A stretch of 64,000 nucleotides of DNA from Methyloversatilis discipulorum (GCF_000385375.1 NZ_ARVV01000001.1:2604001-2668000), one strand, 5' to 3'; positions 26,644 through 36,791 are shown, counted from the stretch's first letter. The notes: generated from the letters alone by a model not told the origin. Numbers and translations: made by a program.

Positions 26644-29600
26644 ATGACTTCATCGCCCTCCCTGCTGTCCCGTCTTCCCCGCCCGCGCCCCGGCGGTCGC
26701 ACCGACTGGCCGAAGCTGCCGGGCGGCGCCCAGGCGCTCGCGTTGTCCGAGCTCGCGCGCGAGCTGGGCGCCCCGCTGGTGGTCGTCGCCGCGCGCCCGA
26801 TGGACGCCCAGCGCCTGCTCGACGAACTGCGCTGGTTCGCGCCGGCGCTGCGCTCATTCCAGCTGCCGGACTGGGAAACCCTGCCCTACGACCAGTTCTC
26901 GCCGCACGCCGATCTGGTGTCGGAGCGGCTGGAAACGCTGTACGCGCTGATGCGCGGCGAACTGGACGTGCTGGTGGTGCCGGCCTCGACCGCGCTGTAC
27001 CGCCTGGCACCGCGCGAATACCTGGCCGCCCACACCTTCTTCGTCAAGCAGGGCTCGAAGCTGGACGTCGAAGGCCTGCGCCTGCAGCTCACCATCGCCG
27101 GCTACAGCGCGGTCACCCAGGTGGTCGCACCGGGCGAATACAGCGTGCGCGGCGGCCTGGTCGACCTCTACCCGACCGGTTCCGCCCTGCCCTATCGCAT
27201 TGACCTGTTCGACGACGAGGTCGAAAGCATCCGCACCTTCGACGTCGACACCCAGCGCACCGTGTTCCCGACGCAGGAGATACGACTGCTGCCGGCGCGC
27301 GAATTCCCGATGGACGACAAGGCGCGCGCCGCCTTCAGGTCGCGTTTCCGCGAAACCTTCGAGGGCGATCCGTCGAAGTCGGTCATCTACAAGGACGTGT
27401 CCAACGGCGTGCCCAGCGCCGGCATCGAGTACTACATCCCGCTGTTCTTCGAGCGCACCGACACGCTGTTCGATTACCTGCCGGCCAACGCGGTGGTGGC
27501 GCTCGACTACGAAGTCAATGACGCCATCGCCGACTTCTGGCGCGACACGAAGAGCCGCTTCGACCTGATGAAGGGCGAGCGCGCGCGGCCGATACTGCCG
27601 CCGCCCGATCTGTTCCTGTCGGAAGAACAGTTCCACGTGTCGCTGGCCAACCGCCCCATCGTGCGCCTGGGCCGCGGCGACGAAGTGGCCGCGGTCACGC
27701 CGCTGCCCGACCTTGCTGTCGAGCGTAAGTCGGACGACCCGCTGTTCCGTCTGCGCGCGCTGGTCGCCGCGCAGCGCGTGCTGGTGGTGGCCGAGTCGGC
27801 TGGCCGGCGCGAGACGCTGACCGACTACTTCACCGAATACGGCCTGGCCAATGCCGCCTGCGACAGCTTCGACGCGGCGCTGGCGAGCGAGGCACGCCTG
27901 CTCATCGCCACCGGCCCGCTGGCGGAGGGCTTCGCGCTGACCTCGCCGCCGGTTGCGCTGGTCACCGAAAGCGAGCTCTACCCGACGCAGGCCCGCGCGC
28001 GCAGCAAGCGCGACGGCCGCAAGGTGACCGCCGAGAACTTCCTGCGCGACCTGACCGAACTGAAGGTGGGCGACCCGGTGGTTCACCTGCAGCACGGCAT
28101 CGGCCGCTACATCGGCCTGATGCACATGGACCTCGGCGAAGGCGAAACCGAGTTCCTGCATCTTGAGTACGCCGACGGCGACAAGCTCTACGTGCCGGTG
28201 TCGCAGCTGCACCAGATCAGCCGCTACAGCGGTGCGCCCGGCGACCAGATCACGCTGCACAAGCTCGGCTCCGGCCAGTGGGAAAAGGCGAAGAAGAAGG
28301 CCGCCGCGCAGGTGCGCGACACCGCCGCCGAACTGCTGGCGCTTTACGCGCAGCGCTCGGCGCGCAAGGGCCACACCTTCGGCTTCAGGCAGCACGACAT
28401 GGACGCCTTCGCCGAAGGTTTCGGCTTCGAGGAAACGCCGGATCAGCTCAATGCGATCAGCGCGGTAGTCGGCGACATGACCTCCGGCCGGCCGATGGAC
28501 CGACTCGTTTGCGGCGACGTCGGCTTCGGCAAGACCGAAGTCGCGCTGCGCGCCGCCTTCGTCGCGGTGGCCGACGGCAAGCAGGTGGCCGTGCTGGCGC
28601 CGACCACGCTGCTGGCCGAACAGCACTACCAGACCTTCACCGACCGCTTCGCCCAGGTGGCGCACGAGTGGCCGGCGCGCATCGCCGAGATTTCGCGCTT
28701 CAAGAGCGCGAAGGAACAGACGCAGGCGCTGAAGGAGGCGGCCGAGGGCAAGATAGACGTGCTGATCGGCACCCACCGCCTGCTGCAGAAGGACGTCAAG
28801 TTCGCCCGCCTCGGCCTGGTCATCATCGACGAGGAACACCGCTTCGGCGTGCGCCAGAAAGAGGCGCTGAAGGCGCTGCGCGCCGAGGTAGACGTGCTCA
28901 CGCTGACCGCCACGCCGATTCCGCGCACGCTGGCGATGTCGCTGGAAGGCATCCGCGACTTCTCGGTCATCGCCACCGCACCGCAGAAGCGGCTGGCGAT
29001 CAAGACCTTCGTCAGCCCATGGTCACGCGGGCTGATCCGCGAAGCAGTGCTGCGCGAATTCAAGCGCGGCGGCCAGGTGTACTTCCTGCACAACGAGGTC
29101 GACACCATCGAGGAGATGAAGACCCGGCTGGCCGACCTGCTGCCGGAAGCGCGCATCGTGGTCGGCCACGGCCAGCTGCCGGAACGAGAGCTGGAGCGCG
29201 TGATGCGCGAGTTCACGCAGAGGAAGCACAACGTGCTGCTGTGTACCACCATCATCGAGACCGGCATCGACAACCCGAACGCCAACACCATCATCATCAA
29301 CCGCGCCGACCGCTTCGGTCTGGCCCAGCTGCACCAGCTGCGCGGTCGCGTCGGCCGCAGCCACCACCAGGCCTACGCCTACCTGCTGACCGACGCGCAC
29401 GCCAAGCCGACCGAACAGGGCCGCCGCCGGCTGGAGGCGATCCAGATGATGGAAGAGCTGGGCTCCGGCTTCTTCCTTGCGATGCACGACCTGGAAATCC
29501 GCGGCGCCGGCGAGGTGCTGGGTGATTCGCAGTCCGGCGAAATGCAGGAAGTCGGTTTCAACCTCTACACCGAAATGCTGAAGAGCGCGGTGAAGGCGCT

Positions 29601-30075
29601 GCAGAAGGGCGAGGAGGCCGACCTCACGCAGCCGCTGGACATCGTGTCGGAAATCAATCTGCACACGCCCGCGCTGCTGCCGACCAAGTACTGCCCGGAC
29701 GTGCATGAGCGGCTCACGCTGTACAAGCGACTGGCCAACTGCGAAACCGAGGACGAACTGGGCGGCCTGCGCGAAGAACTGGTGGACCGCTTCGGCCCGA
29801 TGCCCGACCAGACGCGCGCACTGCTGGAGACGCACCGCCTGCGCATCGCCGCGCGTCCGCTGGGCATCACCAAGATAGACGCGCACGAAACGCTGATCCT
29901 GATCACCTTCTGCCCCAACCCGCCGATCGAGCCGATACGCATCATCCAGCTGGTGCAGAAGGACCGGAACTTCAAGCTGGCCGGACAGGACAGACTGTCG
30001 TGGAAGCGATCCAGCCCGGACCTCGACAGCCGGGTCGGCGCCGTACGCGAACTGATGAAGAAGCTGAGCCGCTGA
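26644..30075 (+). CDS. mfd: Transcription-repair coupling factor
   Basis: 1143 residues. Removes stalled RNA polymerase at DNA damage and recruits UvrA. The N-terminal UvrB-homology region includes LPDWETLPYDQFSPH. The RNA-polymerase-interaction domain begins at LKVGDPVVHLQHGIGRY. The translocase has Walker A GDVGFGKT (624-631), Walker B IIDEEHRFGVRQ, TATPIPRTLAMS and QLRGRVGRS, and the C-terminal D7 domain is present. ATG at 26644 (MTSSPSLLSRLPRP) is preferred to 26602, which lacks a ribosome site. Confidence 0.96.
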   Translation: MTSSPSLLSRLPRPRPGGRTDWPKLPGGAQALALSELARELGAPLVVVAARPMDAQRLLDELRWFAPALRSFQLPDWETLPYDQFSPHADLVSERLETLYALMRGELDVLVVPASTALYRLAPREYLAAHTFFVKQGSKLDVEGLRLQLTIAGYSAVTQVVAPGEYSVRGGLVDLYPTGSALPYRIDLFDDEVESIRTFDVDTQRTVFPTQEIRLLPAREFPMDDKARAAFRSRFRETFEGDPSKSVIYKDVSNGVPSAGIEYYIPLFFERTDTLFDYLPANAVVALDYEVNDAIADFWRDTKSRFDLMKGERARPILPPPDLFLSEEQFHVSLANRPIVRLGRGDEVAAVTPLPDLAVERKSDDPLFRLRALVAAQRVLVVAESAGRRETLTDYFTEYGLANAACDSFDAALASEARLLIATGPLAEGFALTSPPVALVTESELYPTQARARSKRDGRKVTAENFLRDLTELKVGDPVVHLQHGIGRYIGLMHMDLGEGETEFLHLEYADGDKLYVPVSQLHQISRYSGAPGDQITLHKLGSGQWEKAKKKAAAQVRDTAAELLALYAQRSARKGHTFGFRQHDMDAFAEGFGFEETPDQLNAISAVVGDMTSGRPMDRLVCGDVGFGKTEVALRAAFVAVADGKQVAVLAPTTLLAEQHYQTFTDRFAQVAHEWPARIAEISRFKSAKEQTQALKEAAEGKIDVLIGTHRLLQKDVKFARLGLVIIDEEHRFGVRQKEALKALRAEVDVLTLTATPIPRTLAMSLEGIRDFSVIATAPQKRLAIKTFVSPWSRGLIREAVLREFKRGGQVYFLHNEVDTIEEMKTRLADLLPEARIVVGHGQLPERELERVMREFTQRKHNVLLCTTIIETGIDNPNANTIIINRADRFGLAQLHQLRGRVGRSHHQAYAYLLTDAHAKPTEQGRRRLEAIQMMEELGSGFFLAMHDLEIRGAGEVLGDSQSGEMQEVGFNLYTEMLKSAVKALQKGEEADLTQPLDIVSEINLHTPALLPTKYCPDVHERLTLYKRLANCETEDELGGLREELVDRFGPMPDQTRALLETHRLRIAARPLGITKIDAHETLILITFCPNPPIEPIRIIQLVQKDRNFKLAGQDRLSWKRSSPDLDSRVGAVRELMKKLSR

Positions 30076-30193
30076 TCGTCTCAGCCGGCGCGCCGCAATG
30101 TACCGGTGCGGCGACCGGCACAGCCCGGCCGCCCCCGCCCCGGCCTGCGCCGGTGCGGCTTATGCTGTAGCGCCCCGTTCTGGAGTGACAACG

Positions 30194-31126
30194 ATGCGCA
30201 TACTGATACTGGGTGCCGGTGGCATTGGCGGCTACTTCGGTGCCCGACTGCAGCAGGCCGGTGCCGACATCACCTTCCTCGTGCGGCCGGCGCGCGCCGA
30301 ACATCTGCGCGAACACCGGCTGCGCGTGTGGAGCCCCTTCGGCGACCTGCAGCTGACGCCGGATCTTCTGACCGCCGTCGACTCCCCGTTCGACCTGGTG
30401 CTGCTGTCGTGCAAGGCCTACGACCTGACGTCCGCACTCGACGCCATCGCACCGGCGGTCGGGCCGCAGACCGTCGTGCTGCCGCTGCTCAACGGCATCG
30501 CCCACCTCGATCTTCTTGACGCGCGCTTTGGCCGCGAGCGGGTGGCGGGCGGCGTCGCCCACCTGGCACTGACGCTGGACGAGAGCGGCGGCATCCGTCA
30601 TCTGAACGCCAGCCAGCGCCTCATCATCGGCGCCCGCCACGCGGCGCAGTCGGCAGCCATCGAGGCGCTGGGCGCCGTGCTTTCCGGCATCTCGCCCGAC
30701 TACTCGGTGTCGGCCGACATCGAGCAGGACATGTGGGACAAGCTGGTATTCATCGCCACGCTGGCCGGCGCCACCTGCCTGATGCGCGCCTCGATCGGCG
30801 ACATCCTCGACACGCGCGCCGGCCGCGCGCTGATCGAAGGCATGCTGGAGGAAGGTGCTGCAGTCGCCACCGCCTGCGGCCGCGCGCCGGCCGCGCAGCG
30901 CATGACCGGCTACCGCGCACAGCTGACCGAGGCCGGCTCGACCCTCACCGCCTCGATGCTGCGCGACGTGCTGCGCGGCGCACGCACCGAAGCCGATCAC
31001 ATTCTCGGCGACCTGTGCAGGCGTGCCGACGCACAGTCGGTGTCGGTGCCCAAGCTCGATCTGGCCTGCTCGCACCTGCAGGCTTACGAGGCGACGCGGG
31101 CACGGCTGTCGGAATCGTCCGGCTGA
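30194..31126 (+). CDS. panE: 2-dehydropantoate 2-reductase
   Basis: 310 residues. NADPH-dependent reduction of ketopantoate to pantoate (pantothenate/CoA pathway). Rossmann motif GAGGIGGYFGARL at residues 7-19, the catalytic-region Lys in LLSCKAYDL, a conserved WDKLVFIATLAG helix with Lys, and a C-terminal VSVPKLDLA block. ApbA/PanE family members sometimes act on other ketoacids, so the symbol is probable, not certain. Start 30194 begins the Rossmann strand directly. Confidence 0.88.
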   Translation: MRILILGAGGIGGYFGARLQQAGADITFLVRPARAEHLREHRLRVWSPFGDLQLTPDLLTAVDSPFDLVLLSCKAYDLTSALDAIAPAVGPQTVVLPLLNGIAHLDLLDARFGRERVAGGVAHLALTLDESGGIRHLNASQRLIIGARHAAQSAAIEALGAVLSGISPDYSVSADIEQDMWDKLVFIATLAGATCLMRASIGDILDTRAGRALIEGMLEEGAAVATACGRAPAAQRMTGYRAQLTEAGSTLTASMLRDVLRGARTEADHILGDLCRRADAQSVSVPKLDLACSHLQAYEATRARLSESSG

Positions 31127-31183
31127 TCGCCGGACGCCGCCTGCCTAAGATGCAGCCGGTCCGTCACCTTCTCTCCCTCTCCG

Positions 31184-32137
31184 ATGCCCCAGTCCTCTCC
31201 TTCCGCCGACGCACCGCTGTTCATCGTGCTCAATGCCGGTTCCGGCAGCAGCGACGCCGAGCGCACGCGCGAAACCATCGAATCGGTGCTGTCCGGCGTC
31301 GGTCGCGCGCACCGCATCCTTTACGTCGAGGACGCGCGCCGGCTGCACACGGTCGCCTGGCAGGCGGTGCAGGAGGCGCGTATCCAGAAAGGCATCGTGG
31401 TCGCCGCCGGCGGCGACGGCACGATCAACGCGGTGGCGCAGGTGGTGGTCGGCAGCGGCGTTGCATTCGGCGTGCTGCCGCAGGGCACCTTCAATTACTT
31501 CTCGCGCGAGTACGGCATTCCGGCGGATACCGCGGAGGCGACGCGCATGCTGCTGACCGGTCGCATAAGACGCGTACAGGTCGGCTGGGTGAACGAGCAC
31601 ATCTTCCTGGTCAACGCCAGCCTCGGCCTCTATCCGGCGCTGCTGGAGAACCGCGAGGAATGGAAGCAGCAGTTCGGTCGCAGCCGCATCATCGCGCTGT
31701 GGGCGGGCCTGGCCACACTGCTGCGCGGACATCGCCGGATGACGCTGGAAATGGAACACGCCGGCCGGCTGCGCACGCTGCACACCTCGACGCTGTTCGT
31801 CGGCAACAACCGGCTGCAGCTCGAACGGATAGGCGTCGACGAAGCGACGGCGCTGGACGAAGGCCGGCTGGCCGCGCTGGCGCTGCGCCCGACCGGCCGG
31901 CTGGCCATGCTGTGGCTGCTGGCGCGCGGCGCCTTTGGCCGGCTGGGCGACGCCGACGAGGTGCAGAGCTTCAGCTTCGAAACGCTGCGCCTCAGCGTGT
32001 TGCGGCGCGGCCGGCGCGGCGGACGCATCAAGGTCGCCACCGACGGCGAGGTCGGCTGGATGCGCACACCGCTCGAGTTCCGCGTCATTCCCGATGCGCT
32101 GCCGCTGATCGTCCCGGCCGACGGTGCGGACGGATGA
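31184..32137 (+). CDS. Diacylglycerol/lipid kinase family protein (YegS-like)
   Basis: 317 residues. The nucleotide-binding motif GGDGT is at residues 76-80 with INAVAQVVV after it. GVLPQGTFNYFSREYGIP matches the usual GTGNDFAR-type block, with TFNYF replacing the second GND. The family phosphorylates lipids such as diacylglycerol or phosphatidylglycerol. The last four bases overlap the next gene (ATGA), and a phosphatase and a PAP2 enzyme follow, suggesting an operon for lipid-phosphate turnover. Confidence 0.85.
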   Translation: MPQSSPSADAPLFIVLNAGSGSSDAERTRETIESVLSGVGRAHRILYVEDARRLHTVAWQAVQEARIQKGIVVAAGGDGTINAVAQVVVGSGVAFGVLPQGTFNYFSREYGIPADTAEATRMLLTGRIRRVQVGWVNEHIFLVNASLGLYPALLENREEWKQQFGRSRIIALWAGLATLLRGHRRMTLEMEHAGRLRTLHTSTLFVGNNRLQLERIGVDEATALDEGRLAALALRPTGRLAMLWLLARGAFGRLGDADEVQSFSFETLRLSVLRRGRRGGRIKVATDGEVGWMRTPLEFRVIPDALPLIVPADGADG

Positions 32138-32934
32138 GCGCACTGCTGCTGCAGATATCGGACACCCATTTCGGCACCGAGCGTCCGCAGGTATGCGACG
32201 CGCTGCGCCGGCTTGCACACGCGCAGCGCCCACAGGTGCTGCTGCTGAGCGGCGACATCACGCAGCGCGCACGGCGCGCGCAGTTCGCCGCCGCGCGCGC
32301 TTTCGCCGACAGCCTGCAGATCGCGCAACGGATGGTGTTGCCGGGCAACCACGACATTCCGCTGTTCAACCTGCCGGCACGCCTGTTCGCCCCCTATCTC
32401 GACTACCGCCGCGCCTTCGGGCGGGCGCACGACGCCGTGCTCGACGCCGACGGCCTGCGCCTGGTCGGTCTCGACAGCACCCGGCGGCTGCGTCATGTCG
32501 ACGGCCAGCTGTCGGCGGCACAGATCGAGCGCGCAGCCGGCTGGCTGGAACAGGCACCGGCGGGCGTGCTGCGCGTGGTCGCGCTGCACCACCCGGTGGC
32601 GGTCACCCGCGCCAGCGAGCGGCACAACCGTGTGCACGGTCATGCCGAAGCGCTGCGGCGCTGGCTGGAGGCCGGGGTGGATCTGGTGCTGGGCGGACAC
32701 ATCCACCTGCCCTTCGTGCGCCCGCTCGACGGCAGCGGACGCGCCGGCTGGGCGGTGCAGGCAGGCACCGCGGTATCGAGCCGCACGCGCCGCGACGCCG
32801 GCAATTCGGTCAATCTGATCCGTCGCCGCACGCACGCGGGGCGCCCGATCTGTACGGTCGAACGCTGGGACTACCGCAGCACCGCCGGCGAGTTCGAAAT
32901 GGCAGCGCTCAGTGCGCTGCCGCTCGGCAACTGA
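32134..32934 (+). CDS. Metallophosphoesterase (calcineurin-like)
   Basis: 266 residues. All the family metal sites are visible: Asp10 and His12 (ISDTHFG), Asp41 (LSGDITQR), Asn72/His73 (PGNHDIPLF), VALHHPV, and the C-terminal LGGHIHLPF. The substrate is unknown; cyclic nucleotides, UDP-lipid or lipid phosphates are all possible. It is coupled to the upstream lipid-kinase gene by a 4-bp overlap and followed by a PAP2 phosphatase 13 bp later, which favours a lipid role. Confidence 0.87.
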   Translation: MSALLLQISDTHFGTERPQVCDALRRLAHAQRPQVLLLSGDITQRARRAQFAAARAFADSLQIAQRMVLPGNHDIPLFNLPARLFAPYLDYRRAFGRAHDAVLDADGLRLVGLDSTRRLRHVDGQLSAAQIERAAGWLEQAPAGVLRVVALHHPVAVTRASERHNRVHGHAEALRRWLEAGVDLVLGGHIHLPFVRPLDGSGRAGWAVQAGTAVSSRTRRDAGNSVNLIRRRTHAGRPICTVERWDYRSTAGEFEMAALSALPLGN

Positions 32935-32947
32935 CGCTCGCACACCC

Positions 32948-33733
32948 ATGCACGCCTCTCTGAGCACGCCTGCACTGCTGGCCGAAGCGGTCGCCGCCAA
33001 CCTGCTGCCGCTCTATTTCGCGCTGCTCGCCGGCGCACTGGCACTCGCCGCCTCGACGCTGCTGTCCTGGCGCCGGCTGCGCCCGGGCGGCGCGGCATCG
33101 GCAGCGCGCATCGCCAGCGCCGGGGCGCTGGGCGTCGGCATCGCGAGCAGCGCCTTTGCCCTGATTGCGGCAGCCATGAGCAGCGGTCACGCGCTGACCG
33201 AATTCGACGATGCGCTGGTCACCGCGCTGAGCGCCACGCAGCCGGCGGACACGCTGCGCGTGTTCGCGCGCCTGACCCATTTCGGCGACACGGCGACGCT
33301 CACCGCGCTCGGCATCGGCGGCACGCTGCTGCTGGCCTGGCGGCGACACCTCGTGCTGGCTGCCACCTGGGCAGCGGCCATCGCCGGCAACTCGCTGCTC
33401 AACGTGTCGCTGAAGGCGCTGTTCGAGCGTGTGCGGCCGGTGCACGACCACGGCTTCACGATCGAAACCAGCTGGAGTTTTCCGAGCGGCCATGCATCCG
33501 GCACGGTGGCCGCCTGGGGCATCGCCGCCTACGTGTTGCTGCGGCTGCTGCCGTCGCGCTGGCACCTGCCGGTGGTACTCGCGGCGGTGGCCATCGCCCT
33601 CACCACGGCGGTGAGCCGGGTCGTGCTGCAGGTGCATTTCGCCAGCGACGTGCTGGCCGGCATGGCGTCCGGCGCGGCCTGGCTGACGCTGTGCATCACG
33701 CTGTCCGAGTTGCTGCGCCGACGCGTGCCGTGA
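32948..33733 (+). CDS. PAP2-family membrane phosphatase
   Basis: 261 residues, about six membrane helices. The three phosphatase motifs are intact: KALFERVRP, WSFPSGHASG and SRVVLQVHFASDV, with catalytic His in both of the last two. It dephosphorylates phosphatidic acid, undecaprenyl diphosphate or related lipids at the outer leaflet (family knowledge). As third gene of the kinase/phosphoesterase/PAP2 run it could recycle undecaprenyl or glycerolipid phosphates. Start 32948 is 13 bp from the preceding stop. Confidence 0.87.
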   Translation: MHASLSTPALLAEAVAANLLPLYFALLAGALALAASTLLSWRRLRPGGAASAARIASAGALGVGIASSAFALIAAAMSSGHALTEFDDALVTALSATQPADTLRVFARLTHFGDTATLTALGIGGTLLLAWRRHLVLAATWAAAIAGNSLLNVSLKALFERVRPVHDHGFTIETSWSFPSGHASGTVAAWGIAAYVLLRLLPSRWHLPVVLAAVAIALTTAVSRVVLQVHFASDVLAGMASGAAWLTLCITLSELLRRRVP

Positions 33734-33769
33734 AAAGATGCTCCCGCCCTGCTGCCCCGGAGACCCCGC

Positions 33770-34798
33770 ATGATCGACACTTCCCGCTTCGACGCCGCCT
33801 GGTGGGGCGGTTTCATCGGCGACGCGCTGGCGATGCCGGTGCACTGGTACTACACGCGCAACCGCATCGCCGAGGACTACGGCGACATCACCACCTATCT
33901 GCCGCCGCACAACCCGCACCCGGACAGCTTCCTGTGGCGCAGCGAGTACACCTGCACCGGCAGCACCGACGACATCCTGCACGAGCAGGCTCGCTGGTGG
34001 AGCGGCCCGCGCGACATCCACTACCACCAGTTCCTGCACGCCGGCGAGAACACGCTGAACGTGCGCCTCGCCATATTGCTGGCCGAGTCACTGCTGGCCT
34101 GCGGGCGCTATGACCGCGACGACTACGCGCACCGCTACACCGATTTCATGCTGACACCGGGCATGCACGGCGACACCTATGTCGAGGAATGCCACCGCGC
34201 CTTCTTCCGCAACTACGGCAAGGGGTTGGAGATCGACGACTGCGGCAGCGTGGACATCCACATCGGCGGGCTGGCCACGCTGGCGCCGCTCATCCTGTTC
34301 CACGCCGACGACCGCGATGCGCTGCGCGATGCGGTAATCCAGCATGTCGACCTGACGCACAAGGGCGAGGAGATGGCCGCTGCGGCGGCGCTGTATGCCG
34401 ACCTCGCCTTCCATCTGCTGCACGGCGCGACGATCGACGACGCGCTGTCGCGCGCCGAACCCGCCGGCCACCCGGCGCTCGCGTTCCCTTACCGCGACTG
34501 GGCGGCGACGCGCGCGGACGACGACGTGATCGGGCGGCAGTTCAGCCCGGCCTGCTATCTGAAGGACGCGCTGCCGGCGACGCTGCATCTGGCGGTGAAG
34601 TACGGCGGCACGCCGCGCGACGGACTGCTCGCCAACGTGCGGATGGGTGGCGACAACTGCCATCGCGGGGTCGTGCTCGGCACGCTGCTCGGTGCAGCGA
34701 ACGGCATGCCTGCGCTGCCGGCGGAATGGGTAAGCGGCCTTTACGCCGCCGCTGACTGCCGGCGGCTGCTGGAGGCGTTGCGCGCCCGTGTGAGCTGA
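33770..34798 (+). CDS. ADP-ribosylglycohydrolase family protein, atypical metal site
   Basis: 342 residues. The fold is recognised by WWGGFIGDALAMPVHWYY, AGENTLNVRLAILLAESLL and a C-terminal GGDNCHRGVVLGTLLGAANG. In typical members these loops read TDDT and GGDTDT-type Mg ligands. Here they are ENT and DNCHRG, so the binuclear magnesium site is altered; the enzyme may use another metal arrangement or have another substrate (inference). No toxin or DraT partner is nearby. Start 33770 follows an A-rich, GGAG-containing leader. Confidence 0.8.
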   Translation: MIDTSRFDAAWWGGFIGDALAMPVHWYYTRNRIAEDYGDITTYLPPHNPHPDSFLWRSEYTCTGSTDDILHEQARWWSGPRDIHYHQFLHAGENTLNVRLAILLAESLLACGRYDRDDYAHRYTDFMLTPGMHGDTYVEECHRAFFRNYGKGLEIDDCGSVDIHIGGLATLAPLILFHADDRDALRDAVIQHVDLTHKGEEMAAAAALYADLAFHLLHGATIDDALSRAEPAGHPALAFPYRDWAATRADDDVIGRQFSPACYLKDALPATLHLAVKYGGTPRDGLLANVRMGGDNCHRGVVLGTLLGAANGMPALPAEWVSGLYAAADCRRLLEALRARVS

Positions 34799-34801
34799 GC
34801 T

Positions 34802-35740
34802 TCAGGCCAGGACGGCGCGATTGCGTCCGGCTTCCTTGGCTGCGTAGAGACGCTCGTCAGCGGTGCGGAACACGTGCATCAGTTCGTCGTCGGCAGCATC
34901 GATGAAGGCGCCGCCGACCGACGTCGTCACCACGCCCCAGTCGGCGTTGCGCTCGTGCGGAATGGCCAGTCCGCGCACTTCGGCGATCACCGTTTCGGCG
35001 ATGCGCTCATACACCGGCTTGCTGGCCACCGGCATCAGCACCGCAAATTCCTCGCCGCCGTAGCGGGCGGCGAAAGCGCCCTCGGTAAGGCGTTCAGCGT
35101 TGAAGCGCTCGACCACGCCCGACAGTGCCTGCGCGACCGCGCGCAGGCAGTCGTCGCCGGCCAGATGGCCGTAGTGGTCGTTGTATTTCTTGAAGTGGTC
35201 GATGTCGAGCATCAGCAGCGCGAAGGGGCGTCCACTCTCGCGTGCCTCGCTCCACGCCAGATCCAGCGTCAGGTCCATGTGCCGTCGGTTGCTCAGACCG
35301 GTCAGTCCGTCGCGGCTGGCCTGTTCCTTCAGCAGCCGGTTGGCGACCGACAGGCGCTTCCTCAGCGCGGCGATGCGGGTCATCGCCTTCATCTTCGCCT
35401 GCAGCACCGCTTCCGGCACCGACTTGACGATGAAGTCGTCGCCGCCGGCCTCGATCGCGGTGATCAGGTTTTCCTGCGTGTCGGACGCGGTGAGGAAGAG
35501 GATGGGCGTCCACGCCCAGTCCTGCGTCGCTTCGATCGCACGGATGCGCGCAGTCGCCTCGAAGCCGTTCATCACCGGCATCTCGATATCCATCAGGATG
35601 AGGTCGGGCGCGAGCTGCGCGAACTGCGCCACCGCGGCCTCGCCGTGCTCGGCCACCGTCACCTCGTAGCCGAACGACGCGAGCCGCACCGACATGACAG
35701 CCGCCATGGCGCGACTGTCCTCAACCAGCAATATCTTCAT
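34802..35740 (-). CDS. REC-GGDEF diguanylate cyclase response regulator
   Basis: 312 residues. Receiver domain with the acidic pair in MKILLVEDSRAM and phosphoacceptor Asp in LILMDIEMPVMNG. GGDEF domain with GLTGLSNRRHMD, ALLMLDIDHFKKYNDHYGH and an intact RYGGEEFAVLMP active loop, so it should make c-di-GMP when phosphorylated. No RxxD inhibitory site is obvious to me upstream of the loop. It is the last gene of the long minus-strand array but is separated from etfA by 68 bp, so it may be a separate unit. Confidence 0.92.
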   Translation of the reverse strand: MKILLVEDSRAMAAVMSVRLASFGYEVTVAEHGEAAVAQFAQLAPDLILMDIEMPVMNGFEATARIRAIEATQDWAWTPILFLTASDTQENLITAIEAGGDDFIVKSVPEAVLQAKMKAMTRIAALRKRLSVANRLLKEQASRDGLTGLSNRRHMDLTLDLAWSEARESGRPFALLMLDIDHFKKYNDHYGHLAGDDCLRAVAQALSGVVERFNAERLTEGAFAARYGGEEFAVLMPVASKPVYERIAETVIAEVRGLAIPHERNADWGVVTTSVGGAFIDAADDELMHVFRTADERLYAAKEAGRNRAVLA

Positions 35741-35808
35741 GTGTTCCCCGGAGAAGCCGATTTCTTTTTCTCGTTGTGAACACTATTTCGGCTACGCCGC
35801 CCGGCGCT

Positions 35809-36780
35809 TTAGGAGGAAAAATTACCCTCGCCGCCCCCGGCCAGCGCCTGCGTCAGCGCCGGTACCGCCTCGAAGATGTCCGCCACCAGCCCATAGTCGG
35901 CGATGCCGAAGATGGGCGCGTCGGCGTCCCGGTTGATGGCGACGATGACGCGTGAATCCTTCATGCCCGCCACGTGCTGGATGGCGCCGGAAATGCCCAC
36001 CGCGATGTACAGCTCGGGCGCGACCACGCGGCCGGTCTGGCCGACCTGGCTGTCGTTACCGACGAAGCCGGCGTCGACCGCGGCGCGGCTGGCGCCGAGG
36101 GCGGCGTTCAAGGTATCGGCCAGCGGTTCGAGCAGACGGCGGAAGTTGTCGGCGCTGCCCAATGCACGACCGCCTGACACCACGACGCGCGCGCTGCCCA
36201 GATCCGGGCGCCCGCCCTGCACCCGCTGGCGCGCCACCAGGCGCGAGCGGGCCGGATCGGCGGCGGCCGGCAGCGGCAGCACGGGGCAGTCGCCGCCGGT
36301 TGGCGCCGCGGCAAAGGCGGTCGCGCGCACGGTGAGCACCTTCAGCGCATCGAGCGACTGCACGGTGACGAGCACGTTGCCTGCGTAGATCGGGCGTACG
36401 AAGGTATCGGGCGATTCGATGCGCACGACGTCGGTGACCGGCGCCACACCCAGCCGCGCAGCCACCCGCGGCAGCAGGTTGCGGGCAAAGCCGCCGGCCG
36501 CGGCGACCACGTGCGTGTAGTGACCTGCCGCATCGGCGAGCACCGAGCGCAGCAGTTCGGCCAGCGGCTCGGCCAGCTGATCGGCGTAGTGCGTGGCTTC
36601 GGCGTGCAGTACGCGGGCGACGCCGGCGATCCGGCGCGCCGGTCCGGCCACGGCGGCGCAGTCATGACCGGCCACCAGCAGATCGATCTCGCCACCGAAC
36701 TGCAGCGCCGCCGTCACTGCATGCAGCGTGACCGGGTGCAGCTCGGCGTTGTCGTGCTCGGCAATCACCAGGGTTCTCAT
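35809..36780 (-). CDS. etfA: Electron transfer flavoprotein alpha subunit
   Basis: 323 residues. The FAD-binding C-terminal half carries [39 protein letters not shown] and [20 protein letters not shown], then [14 protein letters not shown], the canonical EtfA signature. With EtfB it carries electrons from flavoprotein dehydrogenases to ETF-quinone oxidoreductase (family knowledge). It follows etfB by 11 bp with AGGAG before the start. Its position at the end of the AprAB-like cluster suggests it accepts electrons from that system, or that it is simply co-transcribed. Confidence 0.95.
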   Translation of the reverse strand: MRTLVIAEHDNAELHPVTLHAVTAALQFGGEIDLLVAGHDCAAVAGPARRIAGVARVLHAEATHYADQLAEPLAELLRSVLADAAGHYTHVVAAAGGFARNLLPRVAARLGVAPVTDVVRIESPDTFVRPIYAGNVLVTVQSLDALKVLTVRATAFAAAPTGGDCPVLPLPAAADPARSRLVARQRVQGGRPDLGSARVVVSGGRALGSADNFRRLLEPLADTLNAALGASRAAVDAGFVGNDSQVGQTGRVVAPELYIAVGISGAIQHVAGMKDSRVIVAINRDADAPIFGIADYGLVADIFEAVPALTQALAGGGEGNFSS

Positions 36781-36791
36781 CGCGTCTCTCC

